This document shows positions 45,100 to 53,913 of a DNA stretch of 64,000 nt, piece after piece. The notes beneath the pieces are model-generated. The model saw only the letters and a list, made by a program, of their open reading frames with translations. It was not told where the DNA came from and searched no databases. Position numbers and translations under genes: made by a program. Source of the stretch: PR03 sp031362725 (GTDB lineage: Bacteria > Myxococcota_A > UBA9160 > PR03); the NCBI GenBank assembly GCA_031362725.1, contig JANLTC010000233.1, positions 1-64,000 on the forward strand, in the 5' to 3' direction. The stretch's first letter is position 1. Every line of letters begins with the position of its first letter.

Positions 45100-45755
45100 C
45101 CGATCACGAGCTTCCGCGCATGGAACGCTTCCGCATAGCCGGTCGCAGAGCGGCACTCCATGCCGCGGATCCGCATCAGCCCCATGAACACGGCGGGGTC
45201 GAACCAGTGGCGGGCTCGTTGGCTGACGAAGTGTTCGCTCACCAACCGGCACTTCGCTTCACAGTTCGCCGGATCGATCGGGACGAACACGTTCGGATGA
45301 CCGAGATCCCCTTCGTACTTCGGAATCTCGTACTCGAGGATCGTGTGGTCGCGGAACGTGTTCCAGGTCAATTCGGCGAGCAGGCGGTGGTCCTGATGGA
45401 GATCGTCCCGATGGTGGGTGAAGATCAGATCGGGCTCGACGGATTTCAGCGCTTCGAACTCGCGCTTGATCGCGCCGCTCTGCTGCGGAAAAAACGAATC
45501 CGGAAACTCGAAGGTTCGCACGTCCCGCGTGCCGGCGCGGGCGAGGAATGCATCGACGCTCGCGAGCGCCTCGCTGCGACGTTCGCCGCGCGCGCTGAAC
45601 ACCACCCAGGTCACGTGTGTGCCGGGATGCGCCGCAAGCAGCTCGAGAATCGATCCGCCGCAACCGAGTTCGATGTCGTCGCTGTGCGCGCCGAGGAAGA
45701 GCAGCTTCCGCGCACCGGACTCGGCGGACTCGATCTTCAGCCGGAGCACGATCAA
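45096..45755 (-). CDS. PIG-L family deacetylase
   Basis: 219 residues, a zinc-dependent LmbE/PIG-L-type N-deacetylase. The metal motif is LGAHSDDIELGCGG (residues 21-34) and the second motif is FTHHRDDLHQDH, which supplies the third ligand. In sugar loci these enzymes remove acetyl groups from amino sugars. The start appears to be the TTG at 45755, overlapping the preceding stop by 4 nt; a GTG two codons later is possible. Its position between C-methyltransferase and glycosyltransferase genes supports a role in sugar modification. Confidence 0.86.
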   Translation of the reverse strand: MIVLRLKIESAESGARKLLFLGAHSDDIELGCGGSILELLAAHPGTHVTWVVFSARGERRSEALASVDAFLARAGTRDVRTFEFPDSFFPQQSGAIKREFEALKSVEPDLIFTHHRDDLHQDHRLLAELTWNTFRDHTILEYEIPKYEGDLGHPNVFVPIDPANCEAKCRLVSEHFVSQRARHWFDPAVFMGLMRIRGMECRSATGYAEAFHARKLVIG

Positions 45756-46924
45756 CGCCCGTCGCTGAGGTTCGCTTCAGCGCGAGCGGCGCGTGCAGCA
45801 TCCTCGATGCTCTGTGCGCGCCCGGCGAGTCGCTGCTTGCGAGCCTGGAGCGCCGGCAACGGCTCGAGGCCTGCCGCGCGCAGAACCTGTTCCCAGCGGT
45901 ACACGCCATCGTGGAGCCGCAGCGACTGCGCCGCGTTCTCGCGGCGAATCCGCTCGACGCGCGTGGGGTCGCCGTCGAGTTCCGCGAGCAGCGCCGCGAC
46001 GCCGGCACTACTCGCCTCCATCGGAATCACGGAGTCCTGCCAGCCGAAGAGTTTCCCGAACGCCGCGCTGCGCGGCACCACGCCGACCAGAACCGAACCG
46101 GCGGCGGCGCCCTCGAAGTAGCGGGTGCCGATCTCCTGCTGCTGTCCGGTGTCCCCCGGGCGATCCGCCTTGGCGATATCGACGACGAAGTACTTCGACC
46201 GCTTCGCGATCTCCGCCAACTGCAGCCGGTGCTCCGTCGCGTCATAGACCGTCGTCCACAGAGCGGTGTCGAAGAGGTAGATCCGCCCGCTCGAGCGGGT
46301 CGCTTCGCGGAGCGCCTGATGCAGCTCGCGGCGGCGGCGCCCCATCAGGTAGACATCGACGACGCGGGGATCGTTCGCCGGATAGGGGCAGAAGCGCAGC
46401 GCGTCGACGGAAGGCGGGAGGTACTGGCAGGGACGCCCGGTGGCCTCCTGCAGTGCCTCGACACCGCCCAGGCACGCCGTGAAGAGCAGGTCGAAGCGCC
46501 GGAGCAGCGCGAGCTCGCCGGTCCGGCGCAAGATGTCGTGCGCCCAGATCTCGTCGATGTGGCAGGCAGTCATCCGGGCGCTGGCGAGAAAGCGGCCCAG
46601 CGGCTGCATCTGGCGCAGGTCGGCGGCGGAATGCACCGCCACGAAGAGCAGCTCGTAGCGCCGGTCGTTCGGAAGCCGCGATCGCGAGAACGGTGCGAAC
46701 AACGGCGGCGCCATCGTCTCGAGTCGCGTCATCCGGCGCGACCACGGCCTCGGGTTCACGTCGACCGCCTCGACGGCATCCACCTCGGCGATCACGTCCT
46801 CGAACTCGTAGGTCGCGCAGCGCGAGACCACCGGCAGGGCGTGCCGAAACGTAGCCACGAGCGTGCGCGCGGAGGGCGAGTCCTGGCTGGCAGCTAGCGA
46901 CACGTACGTGGACCCCTGTTCCAT
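45752..46924 (-). CDS. Glycosyltransferase-like protein, first gene of the sugar operon
   Basis: 390 residues with a GT-B-like C-terminal half: a GTRYFEGAAAGSVLVGVVPR segment resembles the donor site of GT1/GT4-type transferases, and QYLPPSVDALRFCPY resembles the linker of that group. The N-terminal half is less typical. The ATG at 46924 has GAGGA about 9 nt upstream; the frame is open to 47137 but without a site. It starts a run of seven closely spaced minus-strand genes ending at 39275. Confidence 0.76.
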   Translation of the reverse strand: MEQGSTYVSLAASQDSPSARTLVATFRHALPVVSRCATYEFEDVIAEVDAVEAVDVNPRPWSRRMTRLETMAPPLFAPFSRSRLPNDRRYELLFVAVHSAADLRQMQPLGRFLASARMTACHIDEIWAHDILRRTGELALLRRFDLLFTACLGGVEALQEATGRPCQYLPPSVDALRFCPYPANDPRVVDVYLMGRRRRELHQALREATRSSGRIYLFDTALWTTVYDATEHRLQLAEIAKRSKYFVVDIAKADRPGDTGQQQEIGTRYFEGAAAGSVLVGVVPRSAAFGKLFGWQDSVIPMEASSAGVAALLAELDGDPTRVERIRRENAAQSLRLHDGVYRWEQVLRAAGLEPLPALQARKQRLAGRAQSIEDAARAARAEANLSDGR

Positions 46925-47245
46925 CGATGAGCCGTCCTCAGTGCGACGATCTCGCGATCCCGCGGAACGGCTAGCGGAAACGACCTCGAATGACCACCAG
47001 TGTCCGGGCCGAAAAGCCGCTCCCTGGCTGGTGTTGTGCTGGCTTGCGCGTACGCGTGATTCGGTCACGTCGGCGCCCCACTGAAGATCTCCCGCCGCTT
47101 CCTGTTGGGGCGTCAACGACAGGGGGAGATCCTTCATAGCGCGACAGATCTGATTGTGAAACGCAGGCCGGCGTCGACGCTGCTCGGTCCCGGGCGCTCG
47201 ATCTGGCGACGGGTTGGCGAGATGCGGCCGCGGCGCGCAGTGTCG
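46925..47245. other. Intergenic region upstream of the sugar operon
   Basis: It lies between the PotB gene end and the first gene of the minus-strand sugar operon, so it should hold that operon's promoter. A possible frame from an ATG at 47137 has no ribosome binding site. No RNA gene or clear promoter was recognised. Confidence 0.5.
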
Positions 47246-48184
47246 CTAGGACAGCCCGCCGCGGATCGCCGGCGCAGCGGGAGCGCCGGTCTCTGCGCGC
47301 TGGCGGCGATTCACGAACCAGTAGATCAGCGCGAAGCTCACCAGCAGCGTCGTTCCGAGCGCGGCACCGAACGGCCAGTTGCGGGCATTCCCCTTGAACT
47401 GGTTCTCGATGATGTTGCCGATCATGTCGACGTGGCCGCCGCCGAGGATGTCGTTCACCGCGTAGATGCCGAGCGACGGCACGAAGACCAGCAGCACGCC
47501 CGCCGCGATGCCCGGCGCGGTGAGCGGCACGCTCACCCGGGAGAACGCGCGCAGCGGACCGGCGCCGAGGTCGAGCGCCGCCTCGACGAGCGCGCCGTCG
47601 AGTTTTTCGACGCTCGAATAGATCGGCAGGATCATGAACGGCAGGAACGTGTAGACGAGGCCGAGGACCACCGCGCCCGGCGTATAGAGCATCTCGAGCG
47701 GCTCGCTGATCAGCTGCATCTGGAGCGCCAGTGAGTTCAAGAGGCCCTGGCTCTTCAGGATCGTCACCCAGGCGTAGGTGCGGATCAGGAAGCTGGTCCA
47801 GAACGGGATCATCACGGTCATCAGCAATGCATTGCGGAGCTTCTCGTCGGAGCGCCCGATCAGATACGCGACCGGGTATCCCATCGCGAGACAGAGCGCC
47901 GTGGTGATCGTCGCATAGCCGATCGAGCGGACCACGATCTGCATGTACACGGGGTCGAGTACGCCCGCGTAGTTCTCGAGCGTGAAGCCGAGGATCACAC
48001 CGCCGAGCGTCCCGCGGTGCGCGAAGCTGTACACCAGCATGATCACCGCGGGCGCCACCACGAAGGCGACGGCCCAGGCGATCAGCGGCGACAGCAGCAG
48101 CCAGCCGATCCGGCCTGGCTGCCGCTGCGAGCCGCCGATCGCCGACGCCGGCGTCACTTCCTGTCGCACCGCTGCTCCGCTCAT
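47246..48184 (-). CDS. potB: Spermidine/putrescine ABC transporter permease, PotB-like
   Basis: 312 residues, six membrane helices, from GWLLLSPLIAWAVAFVVAPA to the C-terminal ALIYWFVNRRQ. The ATPase-contacting EAA loop is EAALDLGAGPLRAFSRVSVP. Together with PotC and PotD it would import polyamines; the ATPase PotA is not in the window. The gene starts 3 nt after the potD stop. It is the last gene of the minus-strand polyamine operon. Confidence 0.88.
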   Translation of the reverse strand: MSGAAVRQEVTPASAIGGSQRQPGRIGWLLLSPLIAWAVAFVVAPAVIMLVYSFAHRGTLGGVILGFTLENYAGVLDPVYMQIVVRSIGYATITTALCLAMGYPVAYLIGRSDEKLRNALLMTVMIPFWTSFLIRTYAWVTILKSQGLLNSLALQMQLISEPLEMLYTPGAVVLGLVYTFLPFMILPIYSSVEKLDGALVEAALDLGAGPLRAFSRVSVPLTAPGIAAGVLLVFVPSLGIYAVNDILGGGHVDMIGNIIENQFKGNARNWPFGAALGTTLLVSFALIYWFVNRRQRAETGAPAAPAIRGGLS

Positions 48185-48187
48185 CGA

Positions 48188-49234
48188 TTACGGCCCGCTC
48201 TTCGCCTTCATGTCGGTAACGAGTTTGTCGACGTCGGCCGCCAGCGGACCGATGTCGCGGAACGTCGAGAGCTTCGGATTCCCGGGCGGGTAGCTCGCGG
48301 CGTTGGCGCGCTGCTCGGCGGAGAGCAGCTTGCGCGCCTCGACGTTGGGATTCGTATACGGGAACTCATCCGAGATCTTGCGGCTGACCTCCGGCCGCAG
48401 GATGTAGTCGATGAACTTGTGCGCGGCCTCGACGTGCTTCGCGCCCTTCGGAATGGCGAGGTTGTCGATGAACATGTGGGCGCCTTCCTTCGGCAGCACG
48501 TACGCGAAGTTCCCGGGCTGCTCCTTGATCAGGATCGCAGCCTCGCCCGACCACACCAGGCCGAGATCGACGTCGCCGTTCAGCAGCGGCGTCTTCGGGC
48601 TGTCCGAGTCGTAGACCTTCACGAGCGGAAGCCACCTGGCGAGGATCGGCCGCGTCTTCTCGATGCTCTCCTTCGTGACACCGTCCGGCCCGATCCCCTG
48701 CGTCGCGAGCGCCCACGTCACGACTTCGAGCGAGTCGTCGAGGATCACGATGCGGCCCTTGTACTTGTCCTGGAACACGTCGCCGTAGCCGGTCACGGGG
48801 TCTTTCACCTTCTTGGTGTTCAACACGATGCCGACCGTTCCCTGCATGTAGGGCACGCTGTACTTGAGTTCCGGATCGTGCGGCTGGTCCCAGTACTCCT
48901 TCCCGATGTTCTTCAGGTTCGGGAGCTTGGCGTGGTCGATCGGGAGCAGCTCTTTCTCCTTCACGAGCGCCTCGATCACGTATTCGGAGGGCTGGATCAG
49001 GTCGTAGCTCGCGGCGCCCGACATCAGCTTCGCGAGCATCTCTTCGTTGGACGCGTAGCTCTCGTAGTTGACCTGGATGCCGGTCTCCTTGGTGAAGCCG
49101 TCGAGCACCGCCTGGGGCACGTACTCCGACCAGGCAAAGAGATTCAGCTCCTCCGCTGCGACCGCGACGAGCGGCGCCGCGAGACCCAACGCCAACGCGA
49201 AACCGACGAGCATCCGAGTTGCCAAGCGAATCAT
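48188..49234 (-). CDS. potD: Polyamine ABC transporter substrate-binding protein, PotD-like
   Basis: 348 residues with a signal peptide (about 1-26). The mature protein begins with ELNLFAWSEYVPQAVLDGF, the usual PotD/PotF opening, and continues with SYDLIQPSEYVIEALV and SGEAAILIKEQPGNFAYV. It binds polyamines in the periplasm. The ATG at 49234 has GGGAGGAAG upstream; the frame is open far beyond but this start alone gives a signal peptide. Position between the two permease genes is unusual but seen. Confidence 0.9.
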   Translation of the reverse strand: MIRLATRMLVGFALALGLAAPLVAVAAEELNLFAWSEYVPQAVLDGFTKETGIQVNYESYASNEEMLAKLMSGAASYDLIQPSEYVIEALVKEKELLPIDHAKLPNLKNIGKEYWDQPHDPELKYSVPYMQGTVGIVLNTKKVKDPVTGYGDVFQDKYKGRIVILDDSLEVVTWALATQGIGPDGVTKESIEKTRPILARWLPLVKVYDSDSPKTPLLNGDVDLGLVWSGEAAILIKEQPGNFAYVLPKEGAHMFIDNLAIPKGAKHVEAAHKFIDYILRPEVSRKISDEFPYTNPNVEARKLLSAEQRANAASYPPGNPKLSTFRDIGPLAADVDKLVTDMKAKSGP

Positions 49235-49251
49235 CGTTCTTCCTCCCGATT

Positions 49252-50025
49252 TCATGGATTGCGACGCCGCACCACTTCGGTGATCACCAACGCGAGCACG
49301 GTCACGACGATGAACACCGTCGAGATCGCATTGAGCGACGGGTCGAGTCCCTTCTTCACGCGCCCGAAGATCTCGAGCGGCAGCGTCCGCGTGCCGGCGC
49401 TGGCGGTGAAGTAGGTGACGATCAACTCGTCGAGCGAAAGCGTGAACGACATCAGCCCGCCCGAAACGATCGCCGGCATCAGGTACGGCACCAGCACCTT
49501 GGTGAAGGCCTGCAGCGGCGTCGCGCCGAGATCGAGCGCCGCCTCCTCGAGGGCAGGGTCGAGACCCGCGAGGCGCGCCTGCACCGATGCCATCACGAAC
49601 GGGAAGCAGAAGGTCACGTGCGAGATGACGATCGTGGTGTAGCCGAGCTGGACGCCGATCGTGACGAAGAGAATCAGCAGGCTCACGCCGAGGATCACCT
49701 CGGGGACGATCATCGGCAGGAACGAGAGCGTCTCGAGCAGCGACGCGGCGCGGTAGCGGTAGCGATGCAGCAGCCATGCGCCCGCGGTGCCGAGCACCAG
49801 CGAGATCGCGGTCGTGAACACCGCGACGACCAGGCTGTTCTGGAGTGCTCGCACCAACACCGTGTCGTGCCAGAGCGAGCTGTACCACTCGAGCGTGAAC
49901 CCGGTCCACACGATGTTGAGCTTCGACTGGTTGAACGAGAACAGCACGAGCACGGCGATCGGCAGATAGAAGAAGAGCAGGATGAAGCCCATCCAAACGC
50001 CGAGCAGGCGCGTGACGAGTTTCAT
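49252..50025 (-). CDS. potC: Spermidine/putrescine ABC transporter permease, PotC-like
   Basis: 257 residues, six membrane helices. The N-terminal FFYLPIAVLVLFSFNQSK is typical of PotC. The EAA loop is EEAALDLGATPLQAFTKVLV. It pairs with PotB to form the transport channel. It starts 27 nt after the amidohydrolase gene, so transport and deacetylation of polyamines appear to be co-expressed. Confidence 0.9.
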   Translation of the reverse strand: MKLVTRLLGVWMGFILLFFYLPIAVLVLFSFNQSKLNIVWTGFTLEWYSSLWHDTVLVRALQNSLVVAVFTTAISLVLGTAGAWLLHRYRYRAASLLETLSFLPMIVPEVILGVSLLILFVTIGVQLGYTTIVISHVTFCFPFVMASVQARLAGLDPALEEAALDLGATPLQAFTKVLVPYLMPAIVSGGLMSFTLSLDELIVTYFTASAGTRTLPLEIFGRVKKGLDPSLNAISTVFIVVTVLALVITEVVRRRNP

Positions 50026-50052
50026 CGCCGCCGCTCCGCGCCGTCGCAGCGA

Positions 50053-50973
50053 CTAGCCGTATACGCTCTGTGCCGCATCGAATGTCCCCACGTGCACGGC
50101 GACCACCTTCGAGACGTCGGGCGTGTAGCCACCCGCGAGCACCCACGCGATCGGCAGCCCCTGCTTGCGCGCCCAGGCGAAGACGAAGCGATCGCGCTCG
50201 CGCAGATCGTCGTGATCGAGGTCGAGCGGCGAGTACGGATCCTCGCGATACGGGTCGGCGCCGGCCTGATAGAGCACGAGATCCGGCCGGCCGGCGGCGA
50301 GCAGTGCCGCGGTGCCGCGCTCGAGCGCGTCGAGCAGCACCGCAGCGCCGCTGCCGTTCGGCAGCGCGAACGACAAGTGATTCGCCGCGTCCGTGTGTCG
50401 CAGCGTCTCGACGTCGCGGTACGTCTTGTTCTCGCAGTAGTCGTTGCCGTAGATCGAGCAGTTGGTGAACCACGGCCGGCTCGCGCACAAGGACGCCGTG
50501 CCGTTGCCGTAGTGCAGGTCGAGGTCGAGAACCGCGACGCGCGCGATGCGGCCCGCCGCGCGCAGCGCTTCGGCGGCGACGACGAGCCCGTTGAAGGTGC
50601 AGAAGCCTTCGCCGTGATCGGCGTGTGCGTGGTGGAAGCCGCTCGCGAGCGCGGCGGCGATGCCGTCGTCGAGCGCGCGCGTCGCCGCGGCGAGCGCGCC
50701 GCCATTGGTCAGCAGCACCGACGGCCACAGCGCCGGCGACCACGGGAACTTCTGCGATTCGGCGAGCGCGCGCGGCTCACCGCTGCGCACCGCGTCGACG
50801 TACGCGGCGGTGTGGACGCGCAGCAGGTCGGCCGGCGCGATCGGCGGCGGCGCCTCGACCGCGACGCCAGCGCGGCCCGCGAGCGCGTCGGCCACCAGCT
50901 GGAACTTTCGCATCGGCATCACGTGATCGCCGAGCGGCGCGGCGAAGCCTGGGTGGTGAAAGGCCGTGATCAC
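50053..50973 (-). CDS. Acetylpolyamine amidohydrolase/histone-deacetylase-like enzyme
   Basis: 306 residues with the arginase/deacetylase fold. The active site has ASGFHHAHADHGEGFCTFNG with tandem His residues, the zinc ligands in VLDLDLHYGNGTA (Asp and His) and QAGADPYREDP (Asp), and a C-terminal LAGGYTPD with the transition-state Tyr. In bacteria such enzymes deacetylate acetylpolyamines or serve AcuC-like roles; the operon with PotBCD favours the former. The GTG at 50973 overlaps the GNAT-like gene by 4 nt. Confidence 0.88.
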   Translation of the reverse strand: MITAFHHPGFAAPLGDHVMPMRKFQLVADALAGRAGVAVEAPPPIAPADLLRVHTAAYVDAVRSGEPRALAESQKFPWSPALWPSVLLTNGGALAAATRALDDGIAAALASGFHHAHADHGEGFCTFNGLVVAAEALRAAGRIARVAVLDLDLHYGNGTASLCASRPWFTNCSIYGNDYCENKTYRDVETLRHTDAANHLSFALPNGSGAAVLLDALERGTAALLAAGRPDLVLYQAGADPYREDPYSPLDLDHDDLRERDRFVFAWARKQGLPIAWVLAGGYTPDVSKVVAVHVGTFDAAQSVYG

Positions 50974-51899
50974 GCCGTGGGAGGTAGCAGCCCGAAGGGT
51001 GCCGGGCGACCCGTCCACTCCGCCGCCGCCGCCCGCAACGGCAGCAGCGCTGCGGCCGGAACGTGCACCCCGTACACCGCGTAGATCGAATCGATCACCG
51101 CGCGGAGTTCCGCAGCTGGCATCGTGGCCTCCGACTCGCGACCGACCCGCCGCACGACGAGCCCCAATGGGACCGGCCGCGGCGCATCCCCTGCGAGCAG
51201 CTCGGGCGGCCGAAAGTCCGGCTGTGCGTAGGGCGCCGCCGCGGGATCGACCAGAAGGAAGCCGGCGCGCTCGTACGAGCGCAGCCGCGCCATCCGAGCC
51301 TCGTGGCCGGCTGGCCCGGGCGCCTCGGGCTGCCCCGGCACAGCGACGTCACGCATTTCCATCTCCGCGACCAGCACGATGGACTCGTCCGGCGCGCAGC
51401 CGGCCGCGCGTGCGCAGCGTCGCGCCGTCTGCAGCGGCAACGCGCGCAGCCACGCGACGAGGCCGGTGCCGCGGTGCGCCGGCTCGACGAGCGCGTGCGA
51501 GAGGTGTACGACGATCGGACCCGCCAGCGGCTTGCCGTCCGCAGCGACGCGCACGACCGCCGTGTGGTCGCGCAGCGCCGCGATGGCGCCGCCACGTCGC
51601 AGCACCAACAACTCGTAGGCGAGCGCCGCGCCGCCGACGGGCTGCGCGGGATCCCACGTGAGCCGGTCGCGGATCACGGCGCTGCGCTCCATCTCTCCGA
51701 GCGCGCCGAACTCCGACCACAGCCGTTGGTAGGCCGCGTCGAAGTCGACGTCCGCCGGATCGCGCACGCGACGCACCTGCAAGTCGCTCCAATCGAGCGC
51801 CCCCGCGTTCCGGTCGCCCGGCGCGAGATCCTCGGTGAGCAGTGCGGCATCCACGGCCTGCGTTCCTAGCAATCCGCGGCGAGGGGTGCCCGCTGGCAT
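50970..51899 (-). CDS. GNAT-like acetyltransferase, polyamine locus
   Basis: 309 residues with features of the N-acetyltransferase fold: a VVHLSHALVEPAHRGTGLVA segment resembles the acetyl-CoA pyrophosphate loop (R-G-T-G), and LRSYERAGF is the usual helix-4 pattern. The length exceeds a minimal GNAT domain and the C-terminal third is not assigned. Whether it acetylates polyamines is inference from position, being the first gene of the polyamine operon. The ATG at 51899 is chosen; an earlier start would run into the divergent aminotransferase promoter. Confidence 0.66.
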   Translation of the reverse strand: MPAGTPRRGLLGTQAVDAALLTEDLAPGDRNAGALDWSDLQVRRVRDPADVDFDAAYQRLWSEFGALGEMERSAVIRDRLTWDPAQPVGGAALAYELLVLRRGGAIAALRDHTAVVRVAADGKPLAGPIVVHLSHALVEPAHRGTGLVAWLRALPLQTARRCARAAGCAPDESIVLVAEMEMRDVAVPGQPEAPGPAGHEARMARLRSYERAGFLLVDPAAAPYAQPDFRPPELLAGDAPRPVPLGLVVRRVGRESEATMPAAELRAVIDSIYAVYGVHVPAAALLPLRAAAAEWTGRPAPFGLLPPTA

Positions 51900-51929
51900 C
51901 TCGCCGAGGGCCGTGCTGTAGTCGCGTCC

Positions 51930-53267
51930 ATGGGCCAATTCGATCTCAGCACGCTGCGCCGCCTCGACACGGCGCACCACCTACACCCGTTCACCGACCA
52001 CCGCGCGATGCACCAGGGCGGCACCCACGTGATCCGCTCGGCGAAGGGCTCGACGATCGTCGACGAGGACGGCCGCGAACTGCTCGACGGACTCGCCGGT
52101 CTCTGGTGCGTCAACGTCGGCTACGGGCGCGAGGAGATTGCAAGCGCGGTGGCCGAGCAGATGCGCGCGGTCGCGTTCTATCCGTCGTTCTTCAATACCA
52201 CCACCGAGCCGGCGATCCGGCTCGCGGCGAAGCTCGCCGAGCACGCGCCGCCCAGTATTGAGCACACGATCTTCTCCAACTCGGGCTCGGAGGCGAACGA
52301 GACGGCGCTGAAGTTGATCCGCGCGTACTGGAAACTGCGCGGCAAGCGCGAGAAGACGAAGGTGCTGTCACGCACCTTCGCGTATCACGGCGTGACGCTC
52401 GCGACGACGAGCCTCACGGGCCTGCCGTCCTGCACCGATCCCTTCGACCTGCCGCTTCCCGGTTTCGTGTACGTGCCGGGTCCCTACTCGTACGGCAGTG
52501 GCAAGAGTCCCGAGGAATACGGCGCGTGGTGTATCGCCGAGACCGAGAAGACGATCGAGCGCGAGGGCGCGCACACGATCGGCGCGATCTTCGTCGAACC
52601 GGTGCAAGGCGCCGGCGGCGTCGTCGTGCCGCCGCCCGGCTACCTGAGCGCGCTGCGCGAGCTGTGTCGCCAGAACGAGATCCTCTTCGTCGCCGACGAG
52701 GTGATCACCGGCTTCGGGCGGCTCGGCGCGTGGTTCGCGTCCGTCCTTTGGGATCTCGAACCCGATCTGCTGACCACCGCGAAGGGCATCACCAGCGGCT
52801 ACCTGCCACTCGGCGCCACCATGGTGAGTCGGGAGATCGCCGCGACCTTCGAGTCGAGCGGCTATCTCGCGCACGGCTTCACCTACACGGGCCACCCGAC
52901 CACGTGCGCCGCGGCGCTCGCGAACCTCGCCATCATCGAGCGCGAGAAACTGGTCGAGCGCGTGCGCGACGACATCGGCCCGCGCTTCCAGGCGGCGCTC
53001 GGCAAGCTCGCGGGTCACCCGCTCGTCGCCGAAGTGCGCGGCTTCGGGATGATCGGAGCGCTCGAAGTGCGCGCACCGAAGAGCGGTCCCAACGCGAACG
53101 CCGCCCCGAACACGCTCGGCGTCGCCGTGCACGGGCTCGCGCGCGAGGAGGGCGTGATCGTGCGCGGCATCCGCGATCTGGTGGCGATGTCGCCGCCGCT
53201 CGTCGTGACGCACGACGAACTCGACCGGATGTTCGCGGGGCTCACGCGCGCGCTCGACCGGCTGTAG
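51930..53267 (+). CDS. Class III aminotransferase, probably putrescine/omega-amino acid:pyruvate
   Basis: 445 residues, fold type I PLP enzyme. The Schiff-base Lys is in LTTAKGITSGYLPLGA; the cofactor site includes SNSGSEANETALKLIR, the Asp of FVADEVITGFGRLG, and FTYTGHPTTCAAAL. The start region with LHPFTDH and GLWCVNVGYGREEI fits the SpuC/omega-transaminase group, which uses pyruvate as acceptor. It is divergent from the polyamine uptake and deacetylation operon with 30 nt between starts, so it probably catalyses the first catabolic step. Confidence 0.9.
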   Translation: MGQFDLSTLRRLDTAHHLHPFTDHRAMHQGGTHVIRSAKGSTIVDEDGRELLDGLAGLWCVNVGYGREEIASAVAEQMRAVAFYPSFFNTTTEPAIRLAAKLAEHAPPSIEHTIFSNSGSEANETALKLIRAYWKLRGKREKTKVLSRTFAYHGVTLATTSLTGLPSCTDPFDLPLPGFVYVPGPYSYGSGKSPEEYGAWCIAETEKTIEREGAHTIGAIFVEPVQGAGGVVVPPPGYLSALRELCRQNEILFVADEVITGFGRLGAWFASVLWDLEPDLLTTAKGITSGYLPLGATMVSREIAATFESSGYLAHGFTYTGHPTTCAAALANLAIIEREKLVERVRDDIGPRFQAALGKLAGHPLVAEVRGFGMIGALEVRAPKSGPNANAAPNTLGVAVHGLAREEGVIVRGIRDLVAMSPPLVVTHDELDRMFAGLTRALDRL

Positions 53268-53277
53268 CGCGGGGTTC

Positions 53278-53305
53278 GTGCCGGGTTTTCCGGAAACTCC
53301 GGCAC
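53278..53305 (+). terminator. Strong hairpin downstream of the aminotransferase gene
   Basis: A 28-nt near-perfect palindrome: 14-nt arms with 12 of 14 positions paired, including GTGCCGG against CCGGCAC at the base. It begins 11 nt after the stop codon. No T-tract follows, so it may stop transcription with Rho or protect the 3' end. Confidence 0.55.
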
Positions 53306-53429
53306 GTGAGTCCGACCCCCGGTGGCGGCACCGCCATGCTTTCGTCGTAGCTGTACTCGGCTGTCCGCTGCGCTGGAAGGGCATCGAACGGCGCGCGCCG
53401 AGCAGAAGCAGTTCAGGCGGACTTGGTCG

Positions 53430-53472
53430 GAGAATGAGACTTGTGACGACTCCCGGCTGAGCCGGAGAGCCA
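53430..53472 (+). repeat. Dispersed hairpin repeat, copy d, preceded by GAGAATGAG element
   Basis: Contains GGCTGAGCCGGAGAGCC followed by AACGG, related to the hairpins at 57346, 60448 and 63937. The 26 nt from 53430 match 23 of 26 positions at 59971-59996. The alternative stem CCGGC/GCCGG can also form here. Confidence 0.6.
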
Positions 53473-53479
53473 ACGGGGT

Positions 53480-53763
53480 TCAGAGGCTGGAGCCGGCGTC
53501 CAAGATCATCGCCTGAAGGGACTCGAAGTATCTGCTGTGAGTCTTCTCGAGGTCGTCGAGCGAGGCTGCGGAAGGCAATACGACCTCGGCTTCAGACCGA
53601 TCTGTGTACTCGATCTCCAGTCGAGATCGACGTCGAAGGGCGTCGGGTCGTAGTCGAGTCGGAGCTTCTCGAGAGCCTCCAAGTCTTCGACTGACGGCTG
53701 CGTCGACTTGCGAAGTCGCTCGCCGGGGCGATCGATCTGGCTCCTGGTGAAGGACCGCGGCAC
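53480..53763 (-). pseudogene. Possible RelA/SpoT-type synthetase remnant
   Basis: From a GTG at 53763 the product begins with FTRSQIDRPGERLRK and continues to EALEKLRLDYDP, resembling the N-terminus of small (p)ppGpp synthetase-like proteins. The catalytic core that should follow is absent. After about residue 45 the similarity shifts to another frame, which reads LEIEYTDRSEAEVVLPSAAS and ends at 53480; that part I do not recognise. I read this as a gene with an internal deletion and a frame change. The family call rests on a short N-terminal match only. Confidence 0.35.
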
Positions 53764-53913
53764 GGTCGCAAGGTAACGGCGAAGCGCCGATGGAGTCAGG
53801 CGAGACCGCGCGCCGCGTTCGCCGTCGCCGAGCAGTGCAGGCGAGCAAGGCGCCGGCCAGAGAATCCACGGCAGCAAGAGCGTCACGGCGCTGTGGAGGT
53901 ACCCTGCGCGTCG

